Below are positions 26,417-37,263 of a stretch of 64,000 nt of DNA, piece by piece (positions within the stretch are counted from its first letter, which is position 1; each line of letters opens with the position of its first letter). Location of the stretch: the NCBI GenBank assembly GCA_020525365.1, contig JAIZOF010000001.1, positions 588,381 to 652,380 of the forward strand, written 5' to 3'. A program made the translations under genes and the position numbers. Origin of the DNA: Sulfurovum sp. (GTDB taxonomy: Bacteria > Campylobacterota > Campylobacteria > Campylobacterales > Sulfurovaceae). Under the pieces are notes generated by a model. It saw only the letters and a program-made list of their open reading frames with translations, was not told the DNA's origin and did no database searches.

Positions 26417-28982
26417 TACACTCATTGTCCTTATTGCATTACTCTTTTTCTGGCTTTTCCATGGCATTAATATCGATAAGCTAGATATTGGGAAGTACAG
26501 AATTGAAAAATTATACATCAAACTCAATAAAAAGTTAACATTAAAGATTGCAGAGATTTCCTTCCCTAAAAAAAAGTCTACTCTTCTACTTGATAATGCA
26601 GATAAAACATTTGATCGGATCAAAAATCTTCTTACTTTTTTTGATACAGTAGCACTAGAAAAGGTTCATTTTAAGAATAATTCTCTAGCACTATTTTATG
26701 CTGATAATATACTCTATATTACCAGCAATGACTACGAGATTGTGAGCAATATTAGCAGAGAAAAGAAAGAGCTTGTTGCAGATATTTCACTGCTTTACTT
26801 AAAAAAAGATCATGTGACAATTTCGGGGAAACTCCGTTATGATTTGAAAAAAAATAAGTTGAAAGTTGAAGGAGTATTTGATGCCTACGGTATTAAAGGA
26901 AATTTTAGAGCAATTCAGCAAGATAAAGAGATTGTTTATGCCCTAAATACAGATGAGTTTGATACGCTTAGCCCACTTATTAAACGGTTTAAAATGGATC
27001 CAGCAATAGAGTCATGGGTGATTGACAAAGTACAAGCAAAACATTATAAGATTGAGTACCTTAAAGGAAAAATATCTATCGATAAAGGTACAATCAAATT
27101 TAATCCTGTTGGACTGAATGGAAAAGTGCTTTTTAATGATGTATCCATTCGTTATCATGATGCACTTTCCCCAGCATATGCCAAAAACTTGAGATTAACA
27201 TATAGAAAAGGAAACCTCTATTTTGATCTAGAAGACCCAATGTATCAGGGGCGGGATCTCAATGGTACTACGGTAGTGATTAAACATATTGTAGGCTCAC
27301 AGTCACCATCGTTAACACTTGATCTCCATATTGTTTCACCAATGGATAATAAAGTAGAGGAGATACTGCGTGCCTATAGCCTAAAGATTCCAGTACAACA
27401 TACAGGAGAAAAAAACCAAATTATAGTCAATCTTAAAATTCCTTTAGGGCGCTCATCAGCTACAAAAAAAATTAAAGCAATAGTGGATGTCAATATAGAT
27501 AAAGGACTACTGAAGATCACAGACCTTCCGCTTTATGTGGAAGGAGGTAAGGCTCACTATGAATCAGGTATGCTTCTTTTTGAAGAGATAGGAATCAATG
27601 AGACATGGTGTAAGGGAAAGATCGGTGGAAAGGTTAATATTGATAAGCAATATGCAGACCTTTCTTTAAAAGTAGATGACTTTATTTTGGGAGAAGAAAA
27701 AAACCCTTTTATTGAGATAAAAGAGAAAAAGTTACCGTTACACCTTTCATACAACAAGACTCTCTATGTTAATCTACCTACACTAAAAACAGAAATACAA
27801 AAGAGTGAAAATACCTTACACATTTCACTATCTGATATTGGCCTATTGGTACCATTTCTGCAACAAAATATATTGGGATTAAATGGAGGTAAACTTCAAA
27901 TTATCAGTAAAGATTTTAAACAATATGAGTTCAATGGCACTATTCAAGATAAGATATGCCTTTTTTATGATAGCTCTAATACTTGCTATACTCATATACC
28001 AGTTAATGGAATATTTAATACCAAAACAGAACAGATGACATTTGATGCCCTCAATCAATATTTTTATACAAATGCAACCAAAACATGGGTACAACTTAAA
28101 GATATTAATATTGACCTGAAGCTTTTTCTTGCTGAGCATAAAAAATTCCAAAAAAGAAACAAGAAGGAGCCTTTATCGCATAAAAAATTTATTATTATTG
28201 GGAAAAATAGCCAACTTCGCTATGGATCATATTCTCTTGTCACAGATACTTATGATATAGAGATACTTCCAAATGGAGATATTGAGGCAACAGGAAGTAT
28301 TGATGGAGATGTGGTAAGGTTTACTAAGGAAAAAGAGCATTTTACCATAAATGCATTTCGTGTTAAAGACAGAATGCTGCACCCACTTATCAATTTTACT
28401 GGATTAAAAAATGGACGGTACTCTCTTAAGAAAGAGGGAAACCCAGATACGAAGATGAAGGGTCGCATTATTATTGAAGGGGGTGTTTTGAGTGATTTTA
28501 AAGTTTACAATAATATATTGGCTTTAATTAATACACTACCTGCACTTACTATGTTTAACAATCCTGGTTTTTCTGTTAAGGGCTTTAAGATTGAAGAGGG
28601 AGTGGTTGAATATACGATGACACCTAAAAAAATTATACTAGATTCAATATATTTAAAAGGAAGTTCAGCTGTAGTGCTTGGCAAAGGTGAAATAGACACT
28701 GTTACAAAAAAGATTAATGTAAAACTAGCAATACTGACAATTAGAGATTTTGGTAAGATTGTTTCCACCGTACCGCTTCTAGGATATATTTTGATGGGAG
28801 ATAATGATAGTATGACAGTAGGAATGACAATTTCTGGGACACTTGATCATCCAAAAGTCTCTACATCAGTAGCAAAAGATATACTTACCTTGCCGGTTGA
28901 AATATTGAAACGTATGATGATGACACCAGTAAAACTTAGAAATCAAAAGCAGAATCTATATAAAATTTTGAAGATAAAGTAA
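26352..28982 (+). CDS. Large AsmA/YhdP-like inner-membrane anchored protein
   Basis: An 876-residue protein with one N-terminal membrane helix (about residues 17-38) and a long periplasmic body of repeating beta-strand segments, ending with an AsmA-like C-terminal domain (ALINTLPALTMF... followed by GEIDTVTKKINVKLAI). This is the architecture of AsmA/YhdP/TamB-type proteins, now seen as bridges carrying phospholipids between membranes. Similarity to a specific member is loose. It is divergent from mltG with overlapping 5' ends and converges with the lolC/E-like gene. Confidence 0.78.
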   Translation: MIKTTAILSARNIHIAIRDFFITLIVLIALLFFWLFHGINIDKLDIGKYRIEKLYIKLNKKLTLKIAEISFPKKKSTLLLDNADKTFDRIKNLLTFFDTVALEKVHFKNNSLALFYADNILYITSNDYEIVSNISREKKELVADISLLYLKKDHVTISGKLRYDLKKNKLKVEGVFDAYGIKGNFRAIQQDKEIVYALNTDEFDTLSPLIKRFKMDPAIESWVIDKVQAKHYKIEYLKGKISIDKGTIKFNPVGLNGKVLFNDVSIRYHDALSPAYAKNLRLTYRKGNLYFDLEDPMYQGRDLNGTTVVIKHIVGSQSPSLTLDLHIVSPMDNKVEEILRAYSLKIPVQHTGEKNQIIVNLKIPLGRSSATKKIKAIVDVNIDKGLLKITDLPLYVEGGKAHYESGMLLFEEIGINETWCKGKIGGKVNIDKQYADLSLKVDDFILGEEKNPFIEIKEKKLPLHLSYNKTLYVNLPTLKTEIQKSENTLHISLSDIGLLVPFLQQNILGLNGGKLQIISKDFKQYEFNGTIQDKICLFYDSSNTCYTHIPVNGIFNTKTEQMTFDALNQYFYTNATKTWVQLKDINIDLKLFLAEHKKFQKRNKKEPLSHKKFIIIGKNSQLRYGSYSLVTDTYDIEILPNGDIEATGSIDGDVVRFTKEKEHFTINAFRVKDRMLHPLINFTGLKNGRYSLKKEGNPDTKMKGRIIIEGGVLSDFKVYNNILALINTLPALTMFNNPGFSVKGFKIEEGVVEYTMTPKKIILDSIYLKGSSAVVLGKGEIDTVTKKINVKLAILTIRDFGKIVSTVPLLGYILMGDNDSMTVGMTISGTLDHPKVSTSVAKDILTLPVEILKRMMMTPVKLRNQKQNLYKILKIK

Positions 28983-29004
28983 ATAGAGATTTCTTCTCTA
29001 TTTA
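28980..29004. terminator. Hairpin between convergent genes
   Basis: A 10-bp perfect stem (28980-28989 with 28995-29004) with a five-base loop begins at the stop codon of the AsmA-like gene. T-runs are short on both sides, so termination may be weak or depend on other factors. Confidence 0.5.
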
Positions 29005-29026
29005 AATTAGATCATACTAAAAGGGA

Positions 29027-30250
29027 TTATTCATTCCGAAGTACTGTCAGGGGATCTGTTTGAGAGGCCTTTTTGGCAGGGTAGTGTGATGAGAGTATAA
29101 TGATAATCGATGTACCAATGATAATAAAGAGAAAGTCATGTGTTGCTAGATTGACAGGTAGTCTACTGGTACCATAAACATCTGCAGGCATTGAGATAAT
29201 ATCAAAAGTTTTTAATATCCAGATACCAAGTGTGCCTAATAGTGTACCTGTAAGCATACCAGTACTGCCTATGATGAGCCCAAGCTGGAAAAAGATTGCT
29301 CTAATCTCTTTTTGGGTAGCTCCAAGTGTACGCATGAGGGCAATCTCGTTACGTCGGCTCATTACTGTCATAAGCAGAGAGGAGATAATATTCAATGAAG
29401 CAACAAGAATGATAAGAAGTAGCACAAGAAAAAGTGCTTGCTTTTCCATTTCCATAGCAGAGAAGAAATTTCCATTTTGCTGCCACCACCCCTCTATAAT
29501 CACATTATCAGGAAGTATTTTCTTAATTTCCTTAATATCATTCATGGGATCTTCTGTGTAGATATGAAGCCCATCATAAACTCCTTTTTTGCGTTTGAGA
29601 AGTTTTTCAAAGGCTTGAAGTGTAGTATACATAATTGCCTTGTCGTAAGACTTAAGCCCAGAATCAAATATACCATCGACTATAAAACGTTTCTGCAATG
29701 GCATAGTCCCAAAACCAATTGCCTCCTGTTCAGAGAAATAGATGGTTACTTTGCTACCTTTTGGTGCATCCATTTCATAAGAGAGAGAATCACCTATAAT
29801 AATTCTAAATTTTTCTACTCCACTCCCTTGTTGCCCCTTCCTAAAGACAGAATTGATAGCACTTTCTTGATTAAAGTTGATACCATAAAGTAGGGATCCC
29901 TGTACTACTCCAGCATTTTTGGTGATAACTTGAGTGGTATAATAGGGACTAAGTTTTAAATGAGGAAAGGTTTGGATAAGCGTTTGGGTGAGATTATTAT
30001 CAATTACACCTTCTGTTAGCGGAAGTATAGTGAGTGGATAGTTCATAATAAAAAGGCGCTTCTTCCACTCTTTTTCAGTACCATTCATAATTCCCATAGC
30101 AATCATGAGTACCATGACACCCATTGCAATTCCAAGAAAAGCAAGAATACCTGCAATAAAAATAAATGGATTTTCTTTGTCGTATTTGAGGTAGTGCCTG
30201 ACAATTCGTCTGACAAAATTCTTATCAGGTGAAGAGAGAGACTTTGGCAT
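29027..30250 (-). CDS. lolC: LolC/LolE-like ABC transporter permease
   Basis: A 407-residue FtsX/LolCE-type permease: one N-terminal helix (about 28-55), a periplasmic domain of some 200 residues and three C-terminal helices (about 275-405) with the RRNEIALMRTLGAT signature. It would extract lipoproteins from the inner membrane for LolA. Only one such permease and no LolD ATPase is seen here, as in Campylobacterota that use a single LolCE-type gene. Its ATG overlaps the secA stop (TAATG), implying coupled translation; lolA is read in the opposite direction on the other side of secA. Confidence 0.82.
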   Translation of the reverse strand: MPKSLSSPDKNFVRRIVRHYLKYDKENPFIFIAGILAFLGIAMGVMVLMIAMGIMNGTEKEWKKRLFIMNYPLTILPLTEGVIDNNLTQTLIQTFPHLKLSPYYTTQVITKNAGVVQGSLLYGINFNQESAINSVFRKGQQGSGVEKFRIIIGDSLSYEMDAPKGSKVTIYFSEQEAIGFGTMPLQKRFIVDGIFDSGLKSYDKAIMYTTLQAFEKLLKRKKGVYDGLHIYTEDPMNDIKEIKKILPDNVIIEGWWQQNGNFFSAMEMEKQALFLVLLLIILVASLNIISSLLMTVMSRRNEIALMRTLGATQKEIRAIFFQLGLIIGSTGMLTGTLLGTLGIWILKTFDIISMPADVYGTSRLPVNLATHDFLFIIIGTSIIIILSSHYPAKKASQTDPLTVLRNE

Positions 30251-32874
30251 TATGCCAACAGACCTTTTTTGGGTCCACTCTTTCCACAACAGTTCTTGTA
30301 TTTTTGACCAGAACCACAAGGGCATGGATTATTTCTTTTTGGTTTTTTTGTACCAATGGCTGGCTTGGATTTATTGTTCTCTTCATTAAAGGGGTGACTC
30401 AATGTAGTATCTACCACTTCACTTTCAAGCTCTTCTTTTATTTGTTCAATGGCTGCCTCTTCTTCTTCAGGGGACTTAAAATCAAATTGTACTAAGTGTA
30501 GGGTTTTGACAGCCTCATATTTGATACGTTGTACGAGATCGGTAAAGAGCCTGTAGCTATCTTGTTTGTATTCTGTTAATGGATCTTTTTGATTGTATCC
30601 ACGTAGTCCAATACCAGTCTTGAGTACATCCATTTCATAGAGATGATCTCTCCACTGTGGGTCAAGTACTTGAAGATAGAGAATGCATTCAATCTCTTTG
30701 CGCTGTCTAGGTTCAATTTGGCTCATCTTCTCTTCATAGAGTTCTACCATCATTATATCAATCATTTCAGCAATCTCATCAGCCTCTTTATCCTTAAAGT
30801 GTTCTGCTTCTACCTCTATGAGTAACTCTTCACGAATGAGTGCAATTAGTTTGTCAAGATTATAATCTTCTCTTGGCATCCCCTCAATAATATTGGACAT
30901 ATCAAGTAAATATTCTATATATTCTCGACGATTTTCTTTGATTTTTGCACCAATGTTAAATTCTGGGTCAAGTAATTGGTTACGGAAGGCGTAAATTGCC
31001 TTACGTTGATGGTTGGCAACATCATCATACTCAAGGATATGCTTGCGTGACTCATAGTGTTGGTTCTCTACCTTTTTTTGTGCTTTTTCAACTGAACGTG
31101 TAACAATCTTGGAGTCAATATATTCTCCCTCTTTAACGCCAAGACGGTTCATAATATTGCGTATTTTTTCTCCACCAAAGATACGTAGAAGATTATCATC
31201 AAGGCTAAGGAAAAACTGGCTTTCTCCTGGGTCACCTTGACGACCCGAACGTCCTCGTAATTGATTATCGATACGGCGTGATTCGTGACGCTCTGTACCA
31301 ATAATGGCAAGTCCATCTAATTCTCTAACTTCATTGTCAATCTTGATATCAACTCCACGTCCAGCCATATTGGTTGCAACAGTTACTGCACCTTTCTGTC
31401 CTGCATTCTTAATAATTTCTGCCTCTTGAAAATGATTCTTGGCATTGAGAATATTATGTGGAATCTCCTCTTTTTTAAGACGCTCATGAATCATCTCAGA
31501 CTTCTCAATAGAAGCAGTACCAATAAGTACAGGTTGCCCTCTGTCATGATATTCTTTAATTTTTTGTACTACGGCATTGAGTTTTTCACGTTCAGAGTTG
31601 TAGATAAGATCATTTTTATCTATGCGTCGTACTGGAACATTGGTTGGGATAGAGATAACTTCCAGTTCATAAATTTGACTAAATTCGGTTGCTTCAGTTT
31701 GTGCTGTACCGGTCATGCCGGCAAGCTTGTCATAAAGACGGAAATAATTTTGATAGGTAATCTCTGCAAGTGTTTGTGACTCCTCTTGTATCTGGACGCC
31801 CTCTTTTGCCTCAAGTGCCTGATGCAGTCCTTCAGAGTAGCGACGTCCCTCAGAGAGACGTCCTGTAAATTCATCAACAATGATAATCTCACCATCTTGC
31901 ATAACATAGTCAACATCTTTCTCAAAAAGATAGTGAGCCTTGAGTGCTTGATCGAGGTGATGGGAGAGGGCAGCATTTTCAAGAGAATAGAGATTGTCTA
32001 CTTCAAAGAGATCTTGTGCCTTCTGAAGACCTTGTTCGGTCATAATGATAGTACGGTTTTTCTCATCAACAACAAAATCACCAGTCATGATCTTATCTTC
32101 GCCTGGTTTAGCAGGAAGTTCTTCACCTCTTTCCATCTGTTTGGCAATTTCATTTGCCTTAGCATAATGATTGTGATCACGCTGTGTTGGGCCAGAAATA
32201 ATGAGTGGTGTTCTTGCTTCATCAATGAGGATAGAATCAACTTCATCTACAATGGCATAGTTGTGCTTGCGTTGTACTTTCTCTTCAGCACGTACCTTCA
32301 TGTTATCACGCAGGTAGTCAAAGCCATACTCATTATTGGTACCATAGGTAATATCGGCATCGTATTGTGCCTTACGTTCTGTCTCATCATAAATATCGGA
32401 GACAACACACCCAACTGTATATCCAAGAAACTTATAGAGGACACCCATCTCTTCGGAGTCACGTTTAGCAAGGTAGTCATTTACGGTGACCACATGTACC
32501 CCTTTACCTGTCATGGCATTAAGAATGACTGCAAGGGTTGCAACAAGAGTCTTTCCTTCACCGGTTTTCATCTCAGCAATATTGCCATCATGCAGAACCA
32601 TGCCTCCAACCATCTGGACATCATAATGTCTTAGTCCAAGAGTTCGTTTACTTGCTTCACGTGTAATTGCAAAGGAGTCGTAGAGTACTTCATCTGGTGT
32701 TTTTTCTCCACTATTTACAGATTCTCTAATGGTATCAAAAGCTATCTTGAGCTCTTCATCACTCATTGGGCTATAGGTACCTTCAAGGTCATTGATATGT
32801 TTGACTTTTTTGAGGTAGTTTTTGACAATTCTATCATTTTGTGTGCCAAACACTTTAAGTAGATTTTTGATCAT
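30250..32874 (-). CDS. secA: Preprotein translocase ATPase SecA
   Basis: An 874-residue SecA, the motor that pushes unfolded preproteins through SecYEG. Walker A is MKTGEGKTL near 105, the DEAD-like motif VDEVDS near 210, the helicase motif [12 protein letters not shown] near 510 and [10 protein letters not shown] near 545. The C-terminal zinc-binding tail [14 protein letters not shown], which contacts SecB and lipid, is intact. Length is standard. It shares its last base with the start of the lolC/E-like gene. Confidence 0.98.
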   Translation of the reverse strand: MIKNLLKVFGTQNDRIVKNYLKKVKHINDLEGTYSPMSDEELKIAFDTIRESVNSGEKTPDEVLYDSFAITREASKRTLGLRHYDVQMVGGMVLHDGNIAEMKTGEGKTLVATLAVILNAMTGKGVHVVTVNDYLAKRDSEEMGVLYKFLGYTVGCVVSDIYDETERKAQYDADITYGTNNEYGFDYLRDNMKVRAEEKVQRKHNYAIVDEVDSILIDEARTPLIISGPTQRDHNHYAKANEIAKQMERGEELPAKPGEDKIMTGDFVVDEKNRTIIMTEQGLQKAQDLFEVDNLYSLENAALSHHLDQALKAHYLFEKDVDYVMQDGEIIIVDEFTGRLSEGRRYSEGLHQALEAKEGVQIQEESQTLAEITYQNYFRLYDKLAGMTGTAQTEATEFSQIYELEVISIPTNVPVRRIDKNDLIYNSEREKLNAVVQKIKEYHDRGQPVLIGTASIEKSEMIHERLKKEEIPHNILNAKNHFQEAEIIKNAGQKGAVTVATNMAGRGVDIKIDNEVRELDGLAIIGTERHESRRIDNQLRGRSGRQGDPGESQFFLSLDDNLLRIFGGEKIRNIMNRLGVKEGEYIDSKIVTRSVEKAQKKVENQHYESRKHILEYDDVANHQRKAIYAFRNQLLDPEFNIGAKIKENRREYIEYLLDMSNIIEGMPREDYNLDKLIALIREELLIEVEAEHFKDKEADEIAEMIDIMMVELYEEKMSQIEPRQRKEIECILYLQVLDPQWRDHLYEMDVLKTGIGLRGYNQKDPLTEYKQDSYRLFTDLVQRIKYEAVKTLHLVQFDFKSPEEEEAAIEQIKEELESEVVDTTLSHPFNEENNKSKPAIGTKKPKRNNPCPCGSGQKYKNCCGKSGPKKGLLA

Positions 32875-33053
32875 TGTGGCATTGCCTATCTTGTAATTTT
32901 ATGTAAAAGTGCGATAATTTTATCTAAAAAGTGATTAATGCTCCGTTAAGAGGATGAACGCATTGCTCCCCTACTTTTCCGTAATATTTGCAAGCTTAAG
33001 GCTAAACACCTTGCAAGTATTTTTAAGATATATTCTCCAAATAAAGGAAAAAA

Positions 33054-33578
33054 ATGAAATTACTGTGGATAACACTTATGGGTGTAGTAGTGATGTGGGC
33101 AAACACAATCATGTTACCTGAACATTTTAAGGCAGCATTTGTTCAGACAATTACGAATCCAAAACAGAAAGTTATTCACTACAAGGGAAGTGTAGTCTAC
33201 AGTGAGAATAATTTATTTAAGTGGTCTTATGTGGAGCCTACAAAAAAAGAGGTGTGCACCAATGGGAAAGAGATACTTGTGGTTGATCATGATCTTGAAC
33301 AAATCTCTGTTTACCAGATTGATAAGGGTTTTGACTTGATGCAGATACTCAAAAGTGCCAGACTCTATAAAAAGCATATTTATGTGACACAGTATGAAGG
33401 AAAAAATTATACGATTAAGCTTAACAACAAAGGACAGTTGCAGAGTGTGCTCTATTATGATGACTTAGACAACAAGGTTCAGATACTCTTTACTAAAATG
33501 AAATATGGCAAAGGAAAGTTACCAGCTTTAGTCATAAGATGTAGCTATTCGGCAGACTATGATATTATTAAAGGATAG
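33054..33578 (+). CDS. lolA: Outer-membrane lipoprotein carrier LolA
   Basis: A 174-residue periplasmic chaperone with a signal peptide (about 1-17, ending MWAN region). The half-barrel pattern is present: FKAAFVQTIT, the strand pair KGSVVYSENNLFKWSYVEP, and KEVCTNGKEILVVDHDLEQI typical of LolA. It ferries lipoproteins released by LolCDE to the outer membrane. It is divergent from secA-lolC/E and separated by 179 bp. The ribosome site AAAGGAA is good. No LolB is visible, as expected for this phylum. Confidence 0.88.
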   Translation: MKLLWITLMGVVVMWANTIMLPEHFKAAFVQTITNPKQKVIHYKGSVVYSENNLFKWSYVEPTKKEVCTNGKEILVVDHDLEQISVYQIDKGFDLMQILKSARLYKKHIYVTQYEGKNYTIKLNNKGQLQSVLYYDDLDNKVQILFTKMKYGKGKLPALVIRCSYSADYDIIKG

Positions 33579-33676
33579 CAATACCTTTTGAGGTACCTGC
33601 GCAAGACACCATAGCTATAATCTTAATTTTAATATAGACAGGATAGGCTTCCAAAAAAGATAAAAAAGGATTATCT

Positions 33677-34030
33677 ATGAACAAAATCACTATTTGGCAC
33701 AATCCTCGATGCAGCAAGTCAAGAAATGCGGTTAACCTTCTTGAAGAGAAAGGCATAGAAGCGGAAGTAATTCAATATCTTGATACACCACCAAGTAAAG
33801 AGGAGATTAAAAAGGTATTAAAAATACTAAATATCTCTGCACAAGAACTTATGCGAAATAAAGAGACAATCTATAAAGAGCTAGGTTTAAAAGATATAAA
33901 AGATGAGGAGAGACTCATTGAAATGATGGCAAAGTACCCCAAGTTAATAGAGCGTCCCATCGTCATTAAGGGTGGCAAAGCAGCAATTGGACGACCAATA
34001 GAAAAGATTATTGAGCTACTTGATTCGTAA
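33677..34030 (+). CDS. arsC: ArsC-family reductase (arsenate reductase-like)
   Basis: A 117-residue thioredoxin-fold protein of the glutaredoxin-dependent ArsC family. The active site NPRCSKSR (Cys at residue 12) and the anion-binding RPIVIKGGKAAIGRP near the end with the conserved Arg are intact. No other ars genes are nearby, so arsenic resistance is not assured; Spx/YffB-like relatives exist, but the RPI/GRP pair favours ArsC. Confidence 0.88.
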   Translation: MNKITIWHNPRCSKSRNAVNLLEEKGIEAEVIQYLDTPPSKEEIKKVLKILNISAQELMRNKETIYKELGLKDIKDEERLIEMMAKYPKLIERPIVIKGGKAAIGRPIEKIIELLDS

Positions 34031-34144
34031 TGGTGACAATAGGTATGGTTAGAGTGTACTATCATTCCTCAATTATTGTCTTTAATCACTTTTAATACAT
34101 TATGATAGAATGCCACAAAATTATATGATACAAAGGAGACTGTG

Positions 34145-35743
34145 ATGCTCAGTACAGTCAATCTAACACAACGCTACGGAAAACGTGTACTTTTTGATAA
34201 GATAAATCTTACTCTTGATGTGGGTAAGCGTTATGGACTTATTGGTGCCAATGGTGCAGGAAAATCTACTTTTATGAAGATTCTTGCTGGAGAGATTGAA
34301 CCAAGTGAAGGTGAGGTGCAATTACAGCCTGGGCTCAAGCTAGGGATGCTTAGCCAAAATCAGTATGCATTTGAGGATTTTACACTTAAAGATGCGGTAC
34401 TATATGGTAACAAAAAGCTCTATGATGCCCAAAAAGAGAAAGAGAAACTCTATATGGAGGGTGATTTCGAATCAGACAAGGTCAATAATCGCTTAGCAGA
34501 GCTGGAGATGATTTGTGCTGATGAGGACCCTACCTATGAGAGTGATGTGAAGATAGAGAAGCTCTTAGCTATGCTCGGTTTCTCAGCCAAACAGCACAAT
34601 GATTTGATGAGCTCTCTTACTGGTGGCGATAAGTTCAAGATTTTATTGGCACAGGTACTTTTCCTTAAGCCTGATGTACTCCTGTTAGATGAGCCAACTA
34701 ATAACCTCGATATGGAAACGATTGCATGGCTTGAAGAGGAGCTTAAGCGACATGAGGGGACATTGGTAGTTATTTCGCATGATAGACACTTTCTTAATGG
34801 TGTGGTTACACATATTCTTGACCTTGACTTCCAGACCATTCGTGGATTTACTGGAAACTATGATGAGTGGTATATTGCTGCTAACCTTATAGCCAAACAG
34901 GCTGAAGTAGACAGAAATAAAGCACTCAAAGAGAAAGAGGAGCTTGAAAAATTTATTGCCCGATTTTCTGCCAATGCCTCTAAAGCAAAACAGGCAACTT
35001 CTCGACAGAAGCAACTCGATAAGCTTGATGTAGAGGAGATAAAGCTCTCTTCTAGGCGTGATCCCTCTGTGATGTTTCGTCCACATCGTGATATTGGGAA
35101 TGAGGTGCTAGAAACGATCAAGCTTTCAAAAAGCTATGAAGATATCAAGGTATTTGAAAATATTAGTTTTAAAGTCAATAAAGGTGACAAGATTGCGTTA
35201 ATTGGTGCTAATGGAGCAGGAAAGACTACACTACTTGAGATACTTATGAACAACCTAGAGTCCGATAGTGGGAGTTATAGCTGGGGACAGACTATCACAA
35301 CAAGTTACTTTCCACAGAATACAACTGATGTGGTTGTTGGTGATATGGAGTTGCCACAGTGGATACAGGGCTTTAATCCTAAGTGGCACATTGACGATAT
35401 TCGTAAGACGTTAGGACGTATGCTTTTTAGTGGCGAAGAGCAGAAGAAGAAGATTGATGCCTGTTCAGGAGGAGAGAAGCATCGTGTTATGATGAGTAAA
35501 ATGATGATGGATTCTGCCAATTTCCTTGTGATGGATGAGCCTAATAACCATCTTGATCTTGAAGCAATTGTAGCACTTGGTGAAGCATTGCATAGTTATC
35601 AGGGTGGTGCCATTGTTGTTTCACATGACCGTGAGCTTATCGATGCTTTTGCTAATCGTATTATTAAGCTTAATGAGGATGGTACAGTGATAGACTTTGA
35701 AGGGGATTATGAAGAGTTTGTAAAGAAGCATGGAAATGATTAA
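34145..35743 (+). CDS. ybiT: ABC-F ATPase, YbiT type
   Basis: A 532-residue soluble protein with two ABC cassettes and an ABC-F linker. Walker A motifs: GANGAGKST and GANGAGKTT; the first signature is degenerate (LTGGDKFK), the second is CSGGEKHR; Walker B motifs are LLLDEPTNNLD and LVMDEPNNHLD. FVSRFSANASK-like linker residues and the MLSTVNLTQ start match YbiT more than EttA or Uup. ABC-F proteins act on ribosomes. Start chosen at ATG 34145 (GTG one codon before) because of AAAGGAG spacing. A 28-bp palindrome covers its stop. Confidence 0.9.
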   Translation: MLSTVNLTQRYGKRVLFDKINLTLDVGKRYGLIGANGAGKSTFMKILAGEIEPSEGEVQLQPGLKLGMLSQNQYAFEDFTLKDAVLYGNKKLYDAQKEKEKLYMEGDFESDKVNNRLAELEMICADEDPTYESDVKIEKLLAMLGFSAKQHNDLMSSLTGGDKFKILLAQVLFLKPDVLLLDEPTNNLDMETIAWLEEELKRHEGTLVVISHDRHFLNGVVTHILDLDFQTIRGFTGNYDEWYIAANLIAKQAEVDRNKALKEKEELEKFIARFSANASKAKQATSRQKQLDKLDVEEIKLSSRRDPSVMFRPHRDIGNEVLETIKLSKSYEDIKVFENISFKVNKGDKIALIGANGAGKTTLLEILMNNLESDSGSYSWGQTITTSYFPQNTTDVVVGDMELPQWIQGFNPKWHIDDIRKTLGRMLFSGEEQKKKIDACSGGEKHRVMMSKMMMDSANFLVMDEPNNHLDLEAIVALGEALHSYQGGAIVVSHDRELIDAFANRIIKLNEDGTVIDFEGDYEEFVKKHGND

Positions 35744-35755
35744 TCATTTCCATGC
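35728..35755. repeat. 28-bp perfect palindrome at the ybiT stop
   Basis: GCATGGAAATGATT at 35728-35741 is followed directly by its reverse complement to 35755. It lies between convergent ybiT and yebC. It can fold into a strong hairpin without a T-tract and may end both transcripts or protect their 3' ends. Confidence 0.75.
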
Positions 35756-35767
35756 ATAGATGATGTA

Positions 35768-36508
35768 TTAGCTTATATTGGTATACACTGTTTGCACATC
35801 ATCATCCTCTTCAAGCTTCTCGATGAGTGCCTCTATCTCCTCAAGTTGCTCATCATTAAGGTCAATAGGCGTATTGGCAATATACTCTAGTGCCGACTTC
35901 TTTGGTTCGATATTTCTCTCTTCAAATGCTTTGCCCATTTCACCAAATGAGGTAAACTCGGCATAAATACGTAAAATAGGTTTATCATCCCCATTCTCTT
36001 GTGGTTCAACATCTTCTTCTATCTCCTCTAAACCGTAATCTATGAGTTCAAGTTCAAGTTCTTCGATATCCATGCCCTCTATTTTATCTATAACAAAGAC
36101 TGATTTTCTAGTAAACATATAGTTGAGTGATCCGGATGTAAGCACTTCAGCACTATTTTTACGGAGAATGGCTTTGACGTTAGCAATGGTACGGGTGCTA
36201 TTGTCAGTAGCACACTCAATGATCATTTGTACACCATACGAGGCCTTGACATCATAGGTAATTTCTTTGATATCTGCAATATCTTTATTGAAAGCACGTT
36301 TTATTGCAGCTTCAATATTATCCTTTGGCATATTCTGTGCTTTAGCATTGAGGATGGCAGTACGTAGCTTGGAGTTCATCTCAGGATCAGGACTCCCTCC
36401 CTCTTTGGCTGCCATGGTGATGACCTTTCCCAGTTTGGGAAATAGGCGGGACATGGTGCCCCATCGTTTCATTTTTGCTGCTTTACGGTATTCGAACGCT
36501 CGTCCCAT
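35768..36508 (-). CDS. yebC: YebC/PmpR-family protein
   Basis: A 246-residue member of the YebC family, described both as DNA-binding regulators and, more recently, as ribosome-associated factors for difficult proline stretches. The [16 protein letters not shown] start, the GGSPDPEMN loop and the acidic C-terminus are typical of Campylobacterota members. ATG 36508 with GAGGAG is chosen; an in-frame upstream ATG at 36586 would add an unrelated leader. It converges with ybiT. Confidence 0.93.
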   Translation of the reverse strand: MGRAFEYRKAAKMKRWGTMSRLFPKLGKVITMAAKEGGSPDPEMNSKLRTAILNAKAQNMPKDNIEAAIKRAFNKDIADIKEITYDVKASYGVQMIIECATDNSTRTIANVKAILRKNSAEVLTSGSLNYMFTRKSVFVIDKIEGMDIEELELELIDYGLEEIEEDVEPQENGDDKPILRIYAEFTSFGEMGKAFEERNIEPKKSALEYIANTPIDLNDEQLEEIEALIEKLEEDDDVQTVYTNIS

Positions 36509-36775
36509 TACATCTCCTCTCCAATAAAATAGATTATTGAGTGTATTGTACCCTTTTGATGATGAGAAATGAGTGATAGGGAACAAATAGCAGACCTATC
36601 TAATCAATTGATACAATATAGTTTTAAGCAATTAGATTATTATGGAAGTTCTATGAAATAGAACAAAAAATATAATACTTTTGTTATACTCCACGAAAAA
36701 AGATACAGGTAACGTGTATGGACATAAAAGATAAAAAGTATTGGATATACAGATATAGATTTAAAGAGATCAAAA

Positions 36776-37096
36776 ATGATACTTAGAGAACTACAAAATA
36801 TAATACAAGAAGAGTGTGGCGTACTTCTCTATTTTTCTGGCAAGAACTGTAGTGTTTGTCATGCACTTAGACCAAAATTCAAGGAACTATTTGACAAAGA
36901 GTTTCCACTAGTCAGGCAGATATATCTTGATGCCCACGATAACCCTAAAATCTCTGTACACTTTCAGGTCTTCAGTGTACCAACGATAATTGTCTTTCTA
37001 GATAGCCATGAGTTTGTTCGTGAGGGAAGAGCAGTGAGCTTGTACGGAATGGCTAAGCAGCTGAAACGACCGTATGACATGATGACAGAAGTATAG
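36776..37096 (+). CDS. Thioredoxin-family protein with CSVC active site
   Basis: A 106-residue single-domain thioredoxin-fold protein without a signal peptide. The redox motif is CSVC (residues 22-25) in YFSGKNCSVCHALRP, and the cis-Pro loop FSVPTIIVF is conserved. It differs from canonical thioredoxin (WCGPC), so its partner is unclear. It lies 170 bp upstream of gyrA. Two copies of ACCCAAAATAAGC occur in that gap (near 37102 and 37187) without clear meaning. Confidence 0.85.
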   Translation: MILRELQNIIQEECGVLLYFSGKNCSVCHALRPKFKELFDKEFPLVRQIYLDAHDNPKISVHFQVFSVPTIIVFLDSHEFVREGRAVSLYGMAKQLKRPYDMMTEV

Positions 37097-37263
37097 CAAA
37101 GACCCAAAATAAGCTATTTTATATAAAATATTATGTTAATCAATAATTCCTGTTTTGTAAAAAAATCTCTATAAACCGCCCTAAAACCCAAAATAAGCCC
37201 TTTTGCCTTTTTCTTAATATACATTTAGATAAAATCATGAGACTTTTTAAAAAGGAAAATAAA

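Noticed and set aside
31786-32634. A long plus-strand open frame (282 codons) opposite secA
   Set aside because: It is antisense to well-conserved SecA motifs, has no ribosome site and its product (many Ile/Cys, no family) looks like a shadow frame.
32953-33110. A short plus-strand frame starting MNALLPYFS between secA and lolA
   Set aside because: It runs out of frame into lolA, and its composition past the first 20 codons looks non-coding. A weak 7-bp hairpin here is also not convincing.
35736-35747. TGATTAATCA in the ybiT palindrome as a sixth nitrogen operator
   Set aside because: The half-sites overlap instead of being separated by five bases, and it lies at a 3' end between convergent genes.
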